From: Leptolyngbya sp. BL0902
GTDB lineage: Bacteria > Cyanobacteriota > Cyanobacteriia > Phormidesmidales > Phormidesmidaceae
DNA: 64,000 nucleotides
Assembly (NCBI RefSeq): GCF_016403105.1
Contig: NZ_CP046155.1
Coordinates: 4,211,501-4,275,500 of the forward strand
Reading direction: 5' to 3'
Below the pieces are notes generated by a model. That model saw only the letters and a list, made by a program, of their open reading frames with translations. It did not search any database and had not been told where the DNA came from. Every line of letters begins with the position of its first letter. The first letter of the stretch is position 1. Shown one piece after another: positions 8,433-17,053 of the stretch. The position numbers and the translations under genes are program-made.

Positions 8433-9098
8433 CTAGGGCCGTTTGAGGGCCAGGGTGAGGCCGTCGGCTAGGGGCAGGAGGCTCAGGACAATGCGCGGGT
8501 CGGCGGCGAGGTTGGCATTCAAATCCCGCAGGATTTGGGTACGGCTATCGGTGACGGTGGGATCGGCCACCCGCCCCGACCACAGCACATTGTCAATGGC
8601 CATCAGCCCGCCGGGGCGCAGCAGTTGTAAAACCTGCTCGTAGTAGGTGGGGTAGTGGCGCTTGTCGGCGTCAATAAAGGCAAAATCAAAGCTATCCTGC
8701 TGTCCTTCGGCGATCAGTTGGGCGAGGGTTTCGGTGGCGGGGCCAAGGCGCAGGTCTATTTTGTGGGCCACTCCGGCCCGCTCCCAGTAGCGCTGGGCGA
8801 TGGCAGTGTAGTCGGGGTTGACGTCACAGGCCACTAACCGTCCCTCCGGCGGCAGGGCCAGGGCCACCCGCAGGGCGCTATAGCCCGTAAACACCCCTAC
8901 CTCCAGCGCTTTGGTTGCCCCCATAAGCTGAATCAACAGCGCCATAAACTGCCCCTGCTCCGGCGCAATCTGCATTTGGGCCATGGGGTGCTGGGCCGTT
9001 TCCTGGCGCAACTCCTTCAAAAGGTCAGTCTCCTGCACCGAATGGGCGAGGAGGTAGTTGTAGAGATTATCGGTGAGGGCGAGGGTGCGGTTAGACAT
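8433..9098 (-). CDS. SAM-dependent O-methyltransferase, CCoAOMT-like
   Basis: A 221-residue class I methyltransferase of the cation-dependent caffeoyl-CoA O-methyltransferase family. SAM-binding motif I is ALEVGVFTGYSAL, followed by the acidic ribose contact in ACDVNPDY. FIDADKRHYPTYY and DNVLWSGRVADP hold the metal-binding residues (D of DADK, D and N of DNVLWSG). Cyanobacterial homologues such as Synechocystis slr0095 methylate catechol-type compounds in vitro. The native substrate is not known. It is convergent with the VKOR gene (15-bp gap). Confidence 0.88.
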   Translation of the reverse strand: MSNRTLALTDNLYNYLLAHSVQETDLLKELRQETAQHPMAQMQIAPEQGQFMALLIQLMGATKALEVGVFTGYSALRVALALPPEGRLVACDVNPDYTAIAQRYWERAGVAHKIDLRLGPATETLAQLIAEGQQDSFDFAFIDADKRHYPTYYEQVLQLLRPGGLMAIDNVLWSGRVADPTVTDSRTQILRDLNANLAADPRIVLSLLPLADGLTLALKRP

Positions 9099-9128
9099 GG
9101 CAGTTGGATGCTTGCAACTCCTGAACGT

Positions 9129-9161
9129 TTCTGGCTTCTGGCTTCTGGCTTCTGGCTTCTG
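9129..9161. repeat. Heptanucleotide tandem repeat (STRR-like)
   Basis: Four complete copies of TTCTGGC in tandem plus a partial fifth, just upstream of the O-methyltransferase start and before moaD. Seven-base short tandem repeats (STRRs) are a known feature of many cyanobacterial genomes. A second heptamer array with a different unit occurs at 53577-53610. Confidence 0.85.
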
Positions 9162-9225
9162 ATTTTAGGCCCCAGTTCAGCCATGATCAGAGTAACGATC
9201 ATTCAATGGCTTGGCGATGGATTCC

Positions 9226-9471
9226 ATGACTGTGACGGTGAAGCTCTTTTCCATTTACCAGGAAGCCTACGGCGTGCCGGAGGTGGTGTGGGACTTTCCA
9301 CCCCAAAGCACCGTAGCATCTGTCCTAGACCGAGCCTTGGCCGATCATCCCCGCCTAGAACCCTGGCGCGACAAAACCCGCCTGGGCCTCAACCTTCAGT
9401 TCGTCAGCGCCGATACGCCCCTGACCCAGGGGGACGAAGTGGTGCTGATTCCTCCGGTGAGCGGGGGCTGA
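9226..9471 (+). CDS. moaD: MoaD/ThiS-family sulfur carrier (molybdopterin synthase small subunit)
   Basis: An 81-residue ubiquitin-fold sulfur carrier ending in the obligatory Gly-Gly (PPVSGG). In MoaD the C-terminal glycine is adenylated and thiocarboxylated and gives sulfur to precursor Z in molybdenum-cofactor synthesis. VTVKLFSIYQEAYG and GDEVVLIPPVSGG are MoaD-like rather than ThiS-like. Starts at TTG 9211, ATG 9217 and ATG 9226 are in frame. I took 9226, which gives the usual family N-terminus (MTVTVKLF), but no strong ribosome site decides it. No other moa gene is nearby, so assignment as MoaD rests on sequence alone. Confidence 0.78.
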   Translation: MTVTVKLFSIYQEAYGVPEVVWDFPPQSTVASVLDRALADHPRLEPWRDKTRLGLNLQFVSADTPLTQGDEVVLIPPVSGG

Positions 9472-9620
9472 CAACCCCAGGTCTGACCCTACAGCACGTC
9501 CCCACAGCGATCCCCCAGGGCAAATTCCCCCGGCGGGGTACCTCACCCGTGGCGGCAGCGGAATTCTTTGGGGTAAGATGCTATCCCCTAGACCCCTAGC
9601 AATTTCTCCGAGGTGAGCCG

Positions 9621-10151
9621 ATGGCCCCCCAGCGCGTTTTTTCCGGTACCCCATGGGAAGCCACCGTGGGCTATTGCCGTGCCCTGCGGGTGGGGTCGCA
9701 GATTTTTGTCTCCGGCACAGCCCCCAGCGATGGCCAAGGCGGCACCTATGCCCCTGGGGATGGCTACGCCCAAACCCATCGGTGCTTGGCCATCATTGAG
9801 GCCGCCCTGGAGGAATTGGGGGCCAGCTTGGCGGACGTGGTGCGAACTCGCCTCTACGTCACGGATCTCGACCAGTGGGAAGCCATTGCCAAGGCCCACC
9901 AAGAGCGCTTTGGCGATCATCCCCCGACCAGCACCCTGGTCAAGGTAGCGGGGTTGATCAACCCGGATATGGTGATCGAGATTGAGTCCGAAGCCTACTG
10001 TGAACCCGTGGCCCTTGCCGCGCCTCCAGAGGCTCCGGCCATGACGCGGCGGGCGATTCTGGGCCGTCCTATCCAACCCAACACCTATCCCTACGGCAGC
10101 ACCTACCCGCCCACCACCGCCCAGGATTTAGACGAAGGGTGTTTAGACTAA
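9621..10151 (+). CDS. RidA/YjgF-family protein with C-terminal extension
   Basis: RidA proteins hydrolyse reactive enamine/imine intermediates from PLP enzymes. Residues 1-130 hold the trimeric fold: GSQIFVSGTAP, VVRTRLYVTD (with the carboxylate-binding Arg), and VIEIESEAYCE at the last strand. A GAGGTGA ribosome site 5-11 bases before ATG 9621 fixes the start. The protein is 176 residues against a usual 125-130. The extra 45 residues include a Pro/Tyr-rich tail (PIQPNTYPYG, TYPPTTAQDLD) outside the RidA fold. Function of the tail is unknown. No PLP enzyme gene is adjacent. Confidence 0.82.
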   Translation: MAPQRVFSGTPWEATVGYCRALRVGSQIFVSGTAPSDGQGGTYAPGDGYAQTHRCLAIIEAALEELGASLADVVRTRLYVTDLDQWEAIAKAHQERFGDHPPTSTLVKVAGLINPDMVIEIESEAYCEPVALAAPPEAPAMTRRAILGRPIQPNTYPYGSTYPPTTAQDLDEGCLD

Positions 10152-10236
10152 TCCTCGCTGGTAGTTCCTCCCTCCCATGGGGCATCAACGAACAGAAACC
10201 GCTGCCTGTAGATCCTGAGACCGTGCCAAGAACAGC

Positions 10237-11289
10237 CTAGGGTTCGGCGGGCCAGTTAAAACCACGGGACTGCAAGAGCTGGCGCTGGCGCTGGCGGGCG
10301 AGGGTTTGCAGGTCGATGCTGCGGTCGGTTTCGTCTACAATTTCCCCGGTCAACACCTCTAGCACGTCCTCCAGGGTGACGACGCCGGAAACGCCGCCAT
10401 ACTCATCCACCACCACGGCCAAATGTTCGCGGGCGGTTTGAAATTCTTGCAGCAGCTTATCGGCCCGCTCGGTTTCGGAGACAAAGCGCACCGGGCGCAC
10501 CACATCGCGAATCAACTGCTGCCCTCGACCCTGGATGAGAGCCGCCAGCAGATCGTTTTTCATCACCAGGCCCAAAATGTGGTCGATGTCGGTGTCGCTG
10601 ACCAGGATGCGGCTGTGCTGGGAGTTGAAGATTTTGTCCTGGGCTTCGGCAATGGTGAGATCCCCCGGCAGGTGGGTAAGGGCCACCCGTGGGGTCATGA
10701 TGTTGATGGATTTGGTGTCGTTGAGGCGAAACACCCGCCGGATCATCTCTGCCTCGTCGGCTTCGATGATGCCCTCTTGGTGGCCGATGGTGGCCATCAG
10801 CTTAATTTCGGCTTCGTTGGTGCTGGGGCGCTGGCCAGAGTTGATAAACGGTGCTGTTACCCACTCAAGGGCCATCACAATCGGCGTAAAGAGCCAGGTC
10901 ATTCCGCGAATGGGCACCGCAATGGCCAGAGCTAGGGGAATAGCATAGCGTTCGCCAAAGATCTTCGGGAAAATCTCGCCAAACAGGATTACCAACAGGG
11001 TGAGCGCCGCCGTGAACATTCCCAACAGGGCATCTTGGAAAATCGTCGCGGCCATGCCCCCAATGAAAACGCTGCCCACGATGTTGAACAGGTTGTTGAG
11101 AATCACAATGGTGGCGATGGGGCGATTCACCCGCTGACGGATGGCCAGCAGGGCGAGGGCAGCGGGCTTTTGAGTCTCGGCCAGTTGCTGCACCTTGAGG
11201 ACAGGGATCGACAACAGGGCTACCTCGCTGCTAGAACATAGCGCCGAGCCGACAAGCATCACGAGAATAGCGAGTACCAGACTCAGCAT
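10237..11289 (-). CDS. CNNM/CorC-type membrane protein with CBS-domain pair
   Basis: A 350-residue DUF21 (CNNM) protein with four membrane segments within about residues 1-150, containing SSSEVALLS and GEIFPKIFGERYA. The adjacent CBS pair follows from about 190, with the conserved MTPR and MKNDLLAAL, then AVVVDEYGGVSGVVTLEDVLE. Family members export Mg2+ or other divalent cations, or are called hemolysin-like. The short C-terminal tail lacks a full CorC_HlyC domain. It is divergent from the ABC ATPase gene, with 182 bases between. Confidence 0.87.
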   Translation of the reverse strand: MLSLVLAILVMLVGSALCSSSEVALLSIPVLKVQQLAETQKPAALALLAIRQRVNRPIATIVILNNLFNIVGSVFIGGMAATIFQDALLGMFTAALTLLVILFGEIFPKIFGERYAIPLALAIAVPIRGMTWLFTPIVMALEWVTAPFINSGQRPSTNEAEIKLMATIGHQEGIIEADEAEMIRRVFRLNDTKSINIMTPRVALTHLPGDLTIAEAQDKIFNSQHSRILVSDTDIDHILGLVMKNDLLAALIQGRGQQLIRDVVRPVRFVSETERADKLLQEFQTAREHLAVVVDEYGGVSGVVTLEDVLEVLTGEIVDETDRSIDLQTLARQRQRQLLQSRGFNWPAEP

Positions 11290-11471
11290 AGGTTCGTTCG
11301 GGGCAGACCAATGGAGGACGAAGACACTGTTATGATTTTTCTAATCTTACGCCCTGGGGAGAACAGCACCGCTGTTGGCCGTTGGCCCCAGGGTAGCCCA
11401 TCTTCCCATCCTTCCCCTAGGGCTAAGGCCCCTGGGGGCCAGTCCTCCGAGACAAAGAAGCCACGATTTCC

Positions 11472-13385
11472 ATGCCTAGGGCCATGTCATCACCACAGCC
11501 AATGAGCGATTCTATTCTCGATGTCCGTCACCTGCGGGTGGAGTTTGCGGTGGAGGGCCGGGTTATTCCTGCCGTCAACGATATTTCCTTCCAGGTCAAA
11601 CGGGGCCAAACCCTGGGCATTGTGGGCGAGTCGGGGTCGGGCAAGTCGGTGACGTCCTTAGCGGTAATGGGCCTAGTGCCCTCGCCACCGGGGCGGGTGG
11701 TGGGCGGCGACCTGATCTTTCAGGCCCCCGACACCCCCGCCGTCAACCTCATGGCCCTCAGCGACGATCAGCGCCAAGCCTACCGGGGTGGCCAAATCGC
11801 CATGATTTTCCAGGAGCCCATGAGTTCCCTCAATCCGGTGTATACCATTGGGTTTCAAATGGTGGAGGCCATCCGCCAGCACCAAAACCTCAGCCCAGAG
11901 GCTGCCCAGCGTCAGGCCATTGAACGCTTGCAGGAGGTGAAGCTGCTGCCCCAGACCGACCAGCACCGGGCCGAGCTGCGCCAAGCCCAGCCCCATCTCT
12001 CGGATCAGACGCTCACGGCCCAGATCGAAGCCCAGCAGCAGGCCATGCTCAACCGCTACCCCCACGAACTTTCCGGGGGCCAAATTCAGCGGGTCATGAT
12101 CGCCATGGCGATTTCCGGCAACCCCGCCCTGCTGATTGCCGACGAACCCACCACCGCCCTAGACGTCACCGTTCAGGCCACGATTTTGGATCTGCTGCGG
12201 GAACTGCGGGATCGGCGGGGGATGTCCCTGATGTTTATCACCCACGACCTGGGGATCATCGCCGAAATTGCCGACCAGGTCGCCGTGATGTACCAGGGTA
12301 AAATCGTAGAAGCCGGATCGGTGATGGAGATCTTTGCCAACCCCAAACATCCCTACACCAAAGGCCTCTTGGCCTGCCGCCCCCAGCCTGAACAGCGGTT
12401 GCGCCGCCTGCCCACCGTGGCCGACTTCATGGGCACCGAGGTGGAGCAGGGGCATCTCACCATCCGCGAGAAGGTGTTGGATGAGACTGCGCGGGCTCAG
12501 TTTTCACCGCTGACGGAGGCGGAACTTGATGTCCGTCGGCAAACCCTGGAGGCCAGTCCTCCCCTGCTGAGGGTGGAGCACCTGAAGGTGGGCTATCCTA
12601 TCCGGGGCGTCTTCGGCAAAACCCAGCGCTATACCCTAGCGGTGAACGACGTATCCTTCCACATCCAAACTGGAGAAACCTTTGGCCTAGTGGGCGAATC
12701 GGGCTGCGGCAAGACCACCCTAGGCCGCGCCCTGCTGCGCCTGGTCAACCCCCTCAGCGGCCATATCTGGTTTGAGGGACGCGATGTTCTGGCCCTCAAG
12801 CCCCAGGCCCTGCGCACCCTGCGCCGCGATATGCAAATTGTGTTCCAAGATCCCTACAGTTCCCTCGATCCGCGTATGAGTGTGGGAGCCGCCATCGCCG
12901 AACCCCTGAAAATCCATGGCGTCGTCAAAAGCCAGCGCAACCAAAAGGAGCGAGTTGCCTACCTGCTCGAACGGGTGGGCCTGCCCGCCGACTGCATGAA
13001 CCGCTTCCCCCACGAGTTTTCTGGGGGCCAACGCCAGCGGATCTGCATTGCCCGTGCCCTCGCCCTCAACCCCAAATTCATCATCTGCGACGAGTCTGTT
13101 TCTGCGCTGGATGTCTCCGTCCAGGCCCAAGTGCTGAACCTGCTGAAGGAACTCCAGGCCGAATTCAATCTCACCTATATTTTCATCTCCCACGACCTCG
13201 CAGTTGTGAAGTTCATGAGCGACCGCATCATGGTGATGAACCAAGGCCAGGTCGAAGAAATCGGCCCCGCCGAAGCGGTCTATCGCCAACCCCAAACCGC
13301 CTACACCCAAAAGCTGATTCAATCCATCCCCATTGGTAGCCTAGAGCGCATTGAGGAACTACAACAAGGTCGCCTAGTGGCCTAA
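11472..13385 (+). CDS. Double-ATPase ABC transporter protein (dipeptide/oligopeptide/glutathione-type uptake)
   Basis: Two fused ABC ATPase domains of the OppD-OppF type in 637 residues, which power peptide, glutathione or nickel importers. Domain 1 has [17 protein letters not shown] and [12 protein letters not shown], then the Opp C-terminal signature KHPYTKGLL. Domain 2 has [17 protein letters not shown] and [13 protein letters not shown]. An insertion of about 50 residues sits between the Q-loop and the signature of domain 1, as in cyanobacterial homologues. No permease or solute-binding gene is adjacent, so the transporter is split across the genome. In-frame starts at 11472, 11484 and 11502 have no clear ribosome site. 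I list the longest. Confidence 0.88.
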   Translation: MPRAMSSPQPMSDSILDVRHLRVEFAVEGRVIPAVNDISFQVKRGQTLGIVGESGSGKSVTSLAVMGLVPSPPGRVVGGDLIFQAPDTPAVNLMALSDDQRQAYRGGQIAMIFQEPMSSLNPVYTIGFQMVEAIRQHQNLSPEAAQRQAIERLQEVKLLPQTDQHRAELRQAQPHLSDQTLTAQIEAQQQAMLNRYPHELSGGQIQRVMIAMAISGNPALLIADEPTTALDVTVQATILDLLRELRDRRGMSLMFITHDLGIIAEIADQVAVMYQGKIVEAGSVMEIFANPKHPYTKGLLACRPQPEQRLRRLPTVADFMGTEVEQGHLTIREKVLDETARAQFSPLTEAELDVRRQTLEASPPLLRVEHLKVGYPIRGVFGKTQRYTLAVNDVSFHIQTGETFGLVGESGCGKTTLGRALLRLVNPLSGHIWFEGRDVLALKPQALRTLRRDMQIVFQDPYSSLDPRMSVGAAIAEPLKIHGVVKSQRNQKERVAYLLERVGLPADCMNRFPHEFSGGQRQRICIARALALNPKFIICDESVSALDVSVQAQVLNLLKELQAEFNLTYIFISHDLAVVKFMSDRIMVMNQGQVEEIGPAEAVYRQPQTAYTQKLIQSIPIGSLERIEELQQGRLVA

Positions 13386-13456
13386 CGGGCTGCGTAAAAT
13401 AGTCTTCTGCATCCAAGATTTCGTACCCAATACTCTGCCCCTAATCTCTGCCGCCC

Positions 13457-14791
13457 ATGACTGCCTCCCCTGCCGCTCAATCGTCCCACTCCCCACTGCC
13501 CACGGCCCACTCCCTCGCGCCCCTGGCCCAGGCCACCCGCCGCGCCGCCCAGCGCCTTGCTACGGCCACCACTGCCGACAAAAATCGCGCCATCGAGGCC
13601 ATCGCCACCGCCCTAGAGCAACACGAGGCGGCGATTGTGGCGGCGAACCAGGCGGATTGTGAGGCGGCTTTACAGGATCACCTGGCCAAACCCCTCTACG
13701 AACGCCTGAAGCTGGACGCCGTGAAGCTGCGGGGAGCCATTACGGGCCTGCGCGATGTGGCCAAGCTGCCCGATCCGGTGGGGACGGTGCAAATCCATCG
13801 CGAACTGGATGCGGGGCTGGTGCTGAAGCGGATCACCTGTCCCCTGGGGGTGTTGGGGGTGATTTTTGAATCGCGGCCCGATGCAGTGATGCAGATTTCG
13901 GCCTTGGCGGTGAAGTCGGGCAACGGGGTGATTTTGAAGGGCGGCAAGGAGGCGGTGCAGTCCTGTACGGCCCTGGTGGCGGCGATTAAGCAGGGGCTAG
14001 AAACGGCGGGGTTCGATCCGGCGGCGGTGCAGTTGCTCACCACCCGCGAAGAAACCCAGGCTATGCTTGCCCTTGACGAATACATCGACCTGATTATTCC
14101 CAGGGGTTCCAACGCCTTTGTGCGCTTTGTGCAAAACAACACCCGCATCCCCGTGCTGGGCCACGCGGACGGCATTTGTCATCTCTATATTGATGCCGAA
14201 GCCGACCTGGCCAAAGCCGCCCCCATTGCCGTGGATGCCAAAGCCGCCTATCCCTCGGCCTGCAACGCCATCGAAACCCTGCTGATTCACCAGGCCATTG
14301 CCGCCACCGCCCTGCCTGCCCTCGCCACTGCCCTACGGGAAGCCGGGGTAGAACTGCGGGGAGACGACCGATCTCGCCAAATCCTGCCCGACCTAATCCC
14401 CGCCACCGAGGAAGACTGGGCCACGGAATACAGTGACCTCATCCTCGCCATCAAAGTGGTGGATGATCTAGAAGCCGCCGTCACCCACATCAACACCTAC
14501 GGCTCTCGCCACACCGACGCCATCGTCACCGAAAACGCCACCACCGCCGCCCAGTTTATGGCCGAGGTGGATGCCGCCGGGGTCTACCACAACTGCTCCA
14601 CCCGCTTTGCCGATGGCTTCCGCTATGGCTTTGGGGCCGAGGTGGGCATTAGCACCCAAAAAATGCCGCCCCGTGGGCCAGTGGGGCTAGAGGGCCTTGT
14701 CACCTACAAATACCAAGTGGTGGGCGATGGCCATGTCTCCACCACCTACAGCGGCCCCAACGCCAAACCCTTCACCCATCGGGATTTGTAA
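13457..14791 (+). CDS. proA: Gamma-glutamyl phosphate reductase
   Basis: ProA reduces gamma-glutamyl phosphate to glutamate-5-semialdehyde with NADPH, the second step of proline synthesis. This aldehyde-dehydrogenase-fold protein of 444 residues has catalytic C269 in [26 protein letters not shown] (129-142), LKGGKEA, IIPRGSN and [20 protein letters not shown] are all ProA signatures. The first 22 residues, rich in Ser, Pro and His, lie before the family start and are encoded by a degenerate CCCACT-type repeat. No proB neighbours it. Confidence 0.94.
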   Translation: MTASPAAQSSHSPLPTAHSLAPLAQATRRAAQRLATATTADKNRAIEAIATALEQHEAAIVAANQADCEAALQDHLAKPLYERLKLDAVKLRGAITGLRDVAKLPDPVGTVQIHRELDAGLVLKRITCPLGVLGVIFESRPDAVMQISALAVKSGNGVILKGGKEAVQSCTALVAAIKQGLETAGFDPAAVQLLTTREETQAMLALDEYIDLIIPRGSNAFVRFVQNNTRIPVLGHADGICHLYIDAEADLAKAAPIAVDAKAAYPSACNAIETLLIHQAIAATALPALATALREAGVELRGDDRSRQILPDLIPATEEDWATEYSDLILAIKVVDDLEAAVTHINTYGSRHTDAIVTENATTAAQFMAEVDAAGVYHNCSTRFADGFRYGFGAEVGISTQKMPPRGPVGLEGLVTYKYQVVGDGHVSTTYSGPNAKPFTHRDL

Positions 14792-14845
14792 GTTTAGTTG
14801 TGTGACGTGTGAGTTGCCTGTTCTAGTGGGTACTCTTGAACAAGT

Positions 14846-14871
14846 AGAGGCATTGTAATTAAGATGCCTCT
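14846..14871. terminator. Stem-loop after proA, possible terminator
   Basis: AGAGGCAT (14846-14853) pairs perfectly with ATGCCTCT (14864-14871) across a 10-base AT-rich loop, 55 bases after the proA stop. There is no following T-run on the plus strand, so termination is only plausible. Confidence 0.4.
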
Positions 14872-15000
14872 GCTATTGCTCAGAGCCTTAAACGCCTACT
14901 GAGCCTAGTCGTTTGGTCTGTTTTCCTGGTCGCCTAATCCATAACGCTCTTAACTGCACCATTTTTGGTGTGGCCCTTCAATTTGCCAGGAGAAATTACG

Positions 15001-15156
15001 ATGACCAAAGCTACGCCTCAGAACTACAGCAGTCAGGAAATTACAGGTAAGCCGGGAGCCCTATGGGGGCCTCTTCCCATACCGATGAAACCGACATTCC
15101 GCAGGTTGACAGGAGTTAATTTAGGAGGTAGTGCTGGCAGGCCGGAAATCCCATGA
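15001..15156 (+). CDS. Small ORF (51 codons) with a good ribosome site, convergent with the radical SAM gene
   Basis: The ATG at 15001 is preceded by AGGAGAAATTACG, an unusually good ribosome site, and the product begins MTKATPQNYSSQEITGKPGA. From about 15055 the plus-1 and plus-2 frames compete: ATG 15063 opens MGASSHTDETDIPQVDRS and stops at 15117-15119. One missing or extra base near 15060 would join the two into a peptide of about 40 residues. As read, the ORF runs 40 bases into the 3' end of the convergent radical SAM gene. I do not recognise the peptide. It could be a modified-peptide precursor, a decayed gene or chance. Confidence 0.4.
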   Translation: MTKATPQNYSSQEITGKPGALWGPLPIPMKPTFRRLTGVNLGGSAGRPEIP

Positions 15157-15243
15157 GGCGGATGATCTTGCGGTGTTCATCCGAGAGGTTGCTGACCTGC
15201 TGGGATAAATCGATGCGCCGCTGTTCGTAGCCGGGTCGTTTAC
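15116..15243 (-). other. Probable frameshift: continuation of the radical SAM gene in another frame
   Basis: Read leftward from about 15235, the shifted frame gives GYEQRRIDLSQQVSNLSDEH, then RKIIRLMGFPACQ and a TAA at 15118-15116. Codons in this frame end in G or C, as in neighbouring genes. The unshifted frame gives Ser/Ala/Thr-rich filler. One extra base between GTAAA and CGACCC would restore a continuous reading (VKRPGYEQ). The cause may be a sequencing error or a real mutation. Confidence 0.6.
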
Positions 15244-16266
15244 CAGCGCACCACCGCAACTCGAACCACTGCCAGCGGTGCAGCCATAGCAGTAGGGCCG
15301 AGTTTGCACCGTTTGCAGTTGATTTAGTCCCTCATCGGTGAGTAGGTCTGCAACGGTGAAGGGCTGGCCGTTGGGCAGGCGGCAGGGCACCCCTTCCATT
15401 TGGTTGAAGTCGCAGTCGTAGAGGTTGCCCAGGTAATCGACGGAAAGCTGGTCGCGGCACATGACATTGGCCACGGTGGCGGCATTGTGGTGCTGCGAGA
15501 GGAACTGAAGGTAGGGTTCGTAGAGATCCTGGGCGATTAGGGCTTGCTTGACGCGGCCAATGGGCAGGTTGGTGAGGGTATAGAGCTGGTTGAAGGCGAT
15601 GCCAAAGTGGGCGTGCAGATAGGCGCGATAATCGGCCTCTAGCTTGGCCTGGGATGGGGTGAGGGAGAACTCGGCGGTGCGGGGCACGGGGGGATTGTAG
15701 ACCAAATCTAACTTTAGGTTGGGGGCTTGGCCATAGCCCAGTTGGTTGAGCCACTGCAAGGCGCGAATGGAGGCGTCGTAGACCCCCGACCCGCGCTGCT
15801 GGTTGACGTTTTTCTCTAGATAGCAGGGCATGGATGCCACCACCTGAAGCTGATGGCGGGCGAAATATTCTGGCAGGTCGCCGTAGCCCGGTTCAAAAAA
15901 AATCGTCAAATTTGTGCGTACCATCACGGCTTTGCCCGCTGCCCTGGCGGCTTCTACTAGGGGCCGAAAGCCGTAGTTCATTTCTGGTGCACCCCCGGTT
16001 AAATCGACCGTAGCAATGGAGGGATAGCGGCGAATCACCTCAATGAGCTGGTTGCATACGGTTTCCGAGAGTTCCTCGGTGCGCTTTGGCCCCGCTTCTA
16101 CGTGGCAGTGGGTGCAGGCTAGGTTGCAGCGCCGCCCCAGGTTGATTTGCAGCACCGTAATGGGGTGCTTGGTGAGGGGTTGGCCAAGGCGCTGGTCAAA
16201 GGGCGTGATGCCGAGGACAGCAGATTCAGCGGCAACGTCGGAAACGGAGGGAGAAGTGGCAACCAT
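15121..16266 (-). CDS. arsS: ArsS-type radical SAM protein (DUF3641 C-terminus), 3' end apparently frameshifted
   Basis: A radical SAM enzyme with the cluster motif CNLACTHC (C47, C51, C54 from ATG 16266), VDLTGGAPEMN and the DUF3641 C-terminal Cys region (NVMCRDQLSVDYLGNLYDCD; CYGCTAGSGSSCGG). ArsS proteins act with the methyltransferase ArsM in arsenosugar synthesis, but no arsM is near. After CGGALV the listed frame becomes low-complexity, while the next frame reads on as protein-like sequence (GYEQRRIDLSQQ...ending PACQHYLLN) and stops at 15116. I infer a single-base indel at about 15236-15243. A GTG at 16293 would add nine residues without a ribosome site. Confidence 0.8.
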   Translation of the reverse strand: MVATSPSVSDVAAESAVLGITPFDQRLGQPLTKHPITVLQINLGRRCNLACTHCHVEAGPKRTEELSETVCNQLIEVIRRYPSIATVDLTGGAPEMNYGFRPLVEAARAAGKAVMVRTNLTIFFEPGYGDLPEYFARHQLQVVASMPCYLEKNVNQQRGSGVYDASIRALQWLNQLGYGQAPNLKLDLVYNPPVPRTAEFSLTPSQAKLEADYRAYLHAHFGIAFNQLYTLTNLPIGRVKQALIAQDLYEPYLQFLSQHHNAATVANVMCRDQLSVDYLGNLYDCDFNQMEGVPCRLPNGQPFTVADLLTDEGLNQLQTVQTRPYCYGCTAGSGSSCGGALVNDPATNSGASIYPSRSATSRMNTARSSASWDFRPASTTS

Positions 16267-16427
16267 GGGCAAGCTCGAAACAACAGACGGCACAGTTTTA
16301 ACAGAACTATGCCCTATTAGAACCGATTTGACCGAAAAATGCCGGAGCCAAGACTGTCATCGGCGCATCAGCCGCCCTAGGCAGGGCTTGGTAGAATATC
16401 GGTGGTCATGAGTCAGCGGCACAGGAC

Positions 16428-16964
16428 ATGGCTAAATTTTCCAGACCGTTTTTCCGTCCGTTTTTTCAATCGGCCCCTCGGCAGTCCCGGATCCTCACCC
16501 TAGACAGCGGTGCGGTCTACGACTGCCCTGTCTGCCGCCACGGGCACATTGAGGCCATGGCCCTGATGGATGCCTACGCCTGCAACTTCTGCCGCCACAT
16601 TCTAGAAGCTAATCTCGATCAGCAGACGGTGCATGTGGTGGATGGTGTACAACCCATGGGCTGGCGCTGGCAGGGCTGGCGCTGGCAACCCCTCCACCAC
16701 CCCGCCGCCGACATCACCCTCACCCTGTGGATTGTGGGCCTTGCCCTAGTTCTGTTCCCCGCTGGTTTGGTGGTGCTGGGCGGCTATATGTTTCCGCCGC
16801 TGGATGAGGCGGATCAGGGTCATTGGTCGCTGGTGTGGGCCAGCCTTACCCTCCTTGCCCACACGGCGATGGTGGGCTGGATCATCGCTGAGCATTACCA
16901 GTTTCCCTACTACGTGCTGACTAAGGTGCGGGTGCAGCGGCTCTTGGCCCGACTGCCGGGGTAA
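16428..16964 (+). CDS. Zinc-ribbon membrane protein, conserved hypothetical
   Basis: A 178-residue protein with an N-terminal rubredoxin-like ribbon, CPVCRHGH at about 33-40 and CNFCRH at about 52-57, followed by two hydrophobic helices at about 97-120 and 132-155. Topology suggests a cytoplasmic metal-binding head on a membrane hairpin. A repeated GWRWQ pair (about 78-87) sits before the first helix. The ATG at 16428 has AGGA four bases upstream. I do not recognise a named family. Similar proteins are, I believe, common in cyanobacteria. Confidence 0.65.
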   Translation: MAKFSRPFFRPFFQSAPRQSRILTLDSGAVYDCPVCRHGHIEAMALMDAYACNFCRHILEANLDQQTVHVVDGVQPMGWRWQGWRWQPLHHPAADITLTLWIVGLALVLFPAGLVVLGGYMFPPLDEADQGHWSLVWASLTLLAHTAMVGWIIAEHYQFPYYVLTKVRVQRLLARLPG

Positions 16965-16965
16965 A

Positions 16966-17009
16966 GCCCAGGGAGTGTCGCTCCCCGCTAGAGGGCGTTT
17001 CCCCTGGGC
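16966..17009. other. Nested stem-loop between convergent genes
   Basis: GCCCAGGG (16966-16973) pairs with CCCTGGGC (17002-17009), with an inner pair GGGAG/CTCCC (16971-16985) as an alternative. It begins two bases after the stop of the zinc-ribbon gene and lies before the convergent beta-barrel gene. It may act as a bidirectional barrier, but there is no T-run. Confidence 0.35.
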
Positions 17010-17053
17010 AGTTCGCCACCGTTGTTGCGCGGTGGCGGTCTAGTTGCCAAGGG

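Noticed and set aside
12720-13322. 200-codon minus-strand ORF opposite the ABC ATPase
   Set aside because: Antisense shadow of a strongly conserved ATPase domain.
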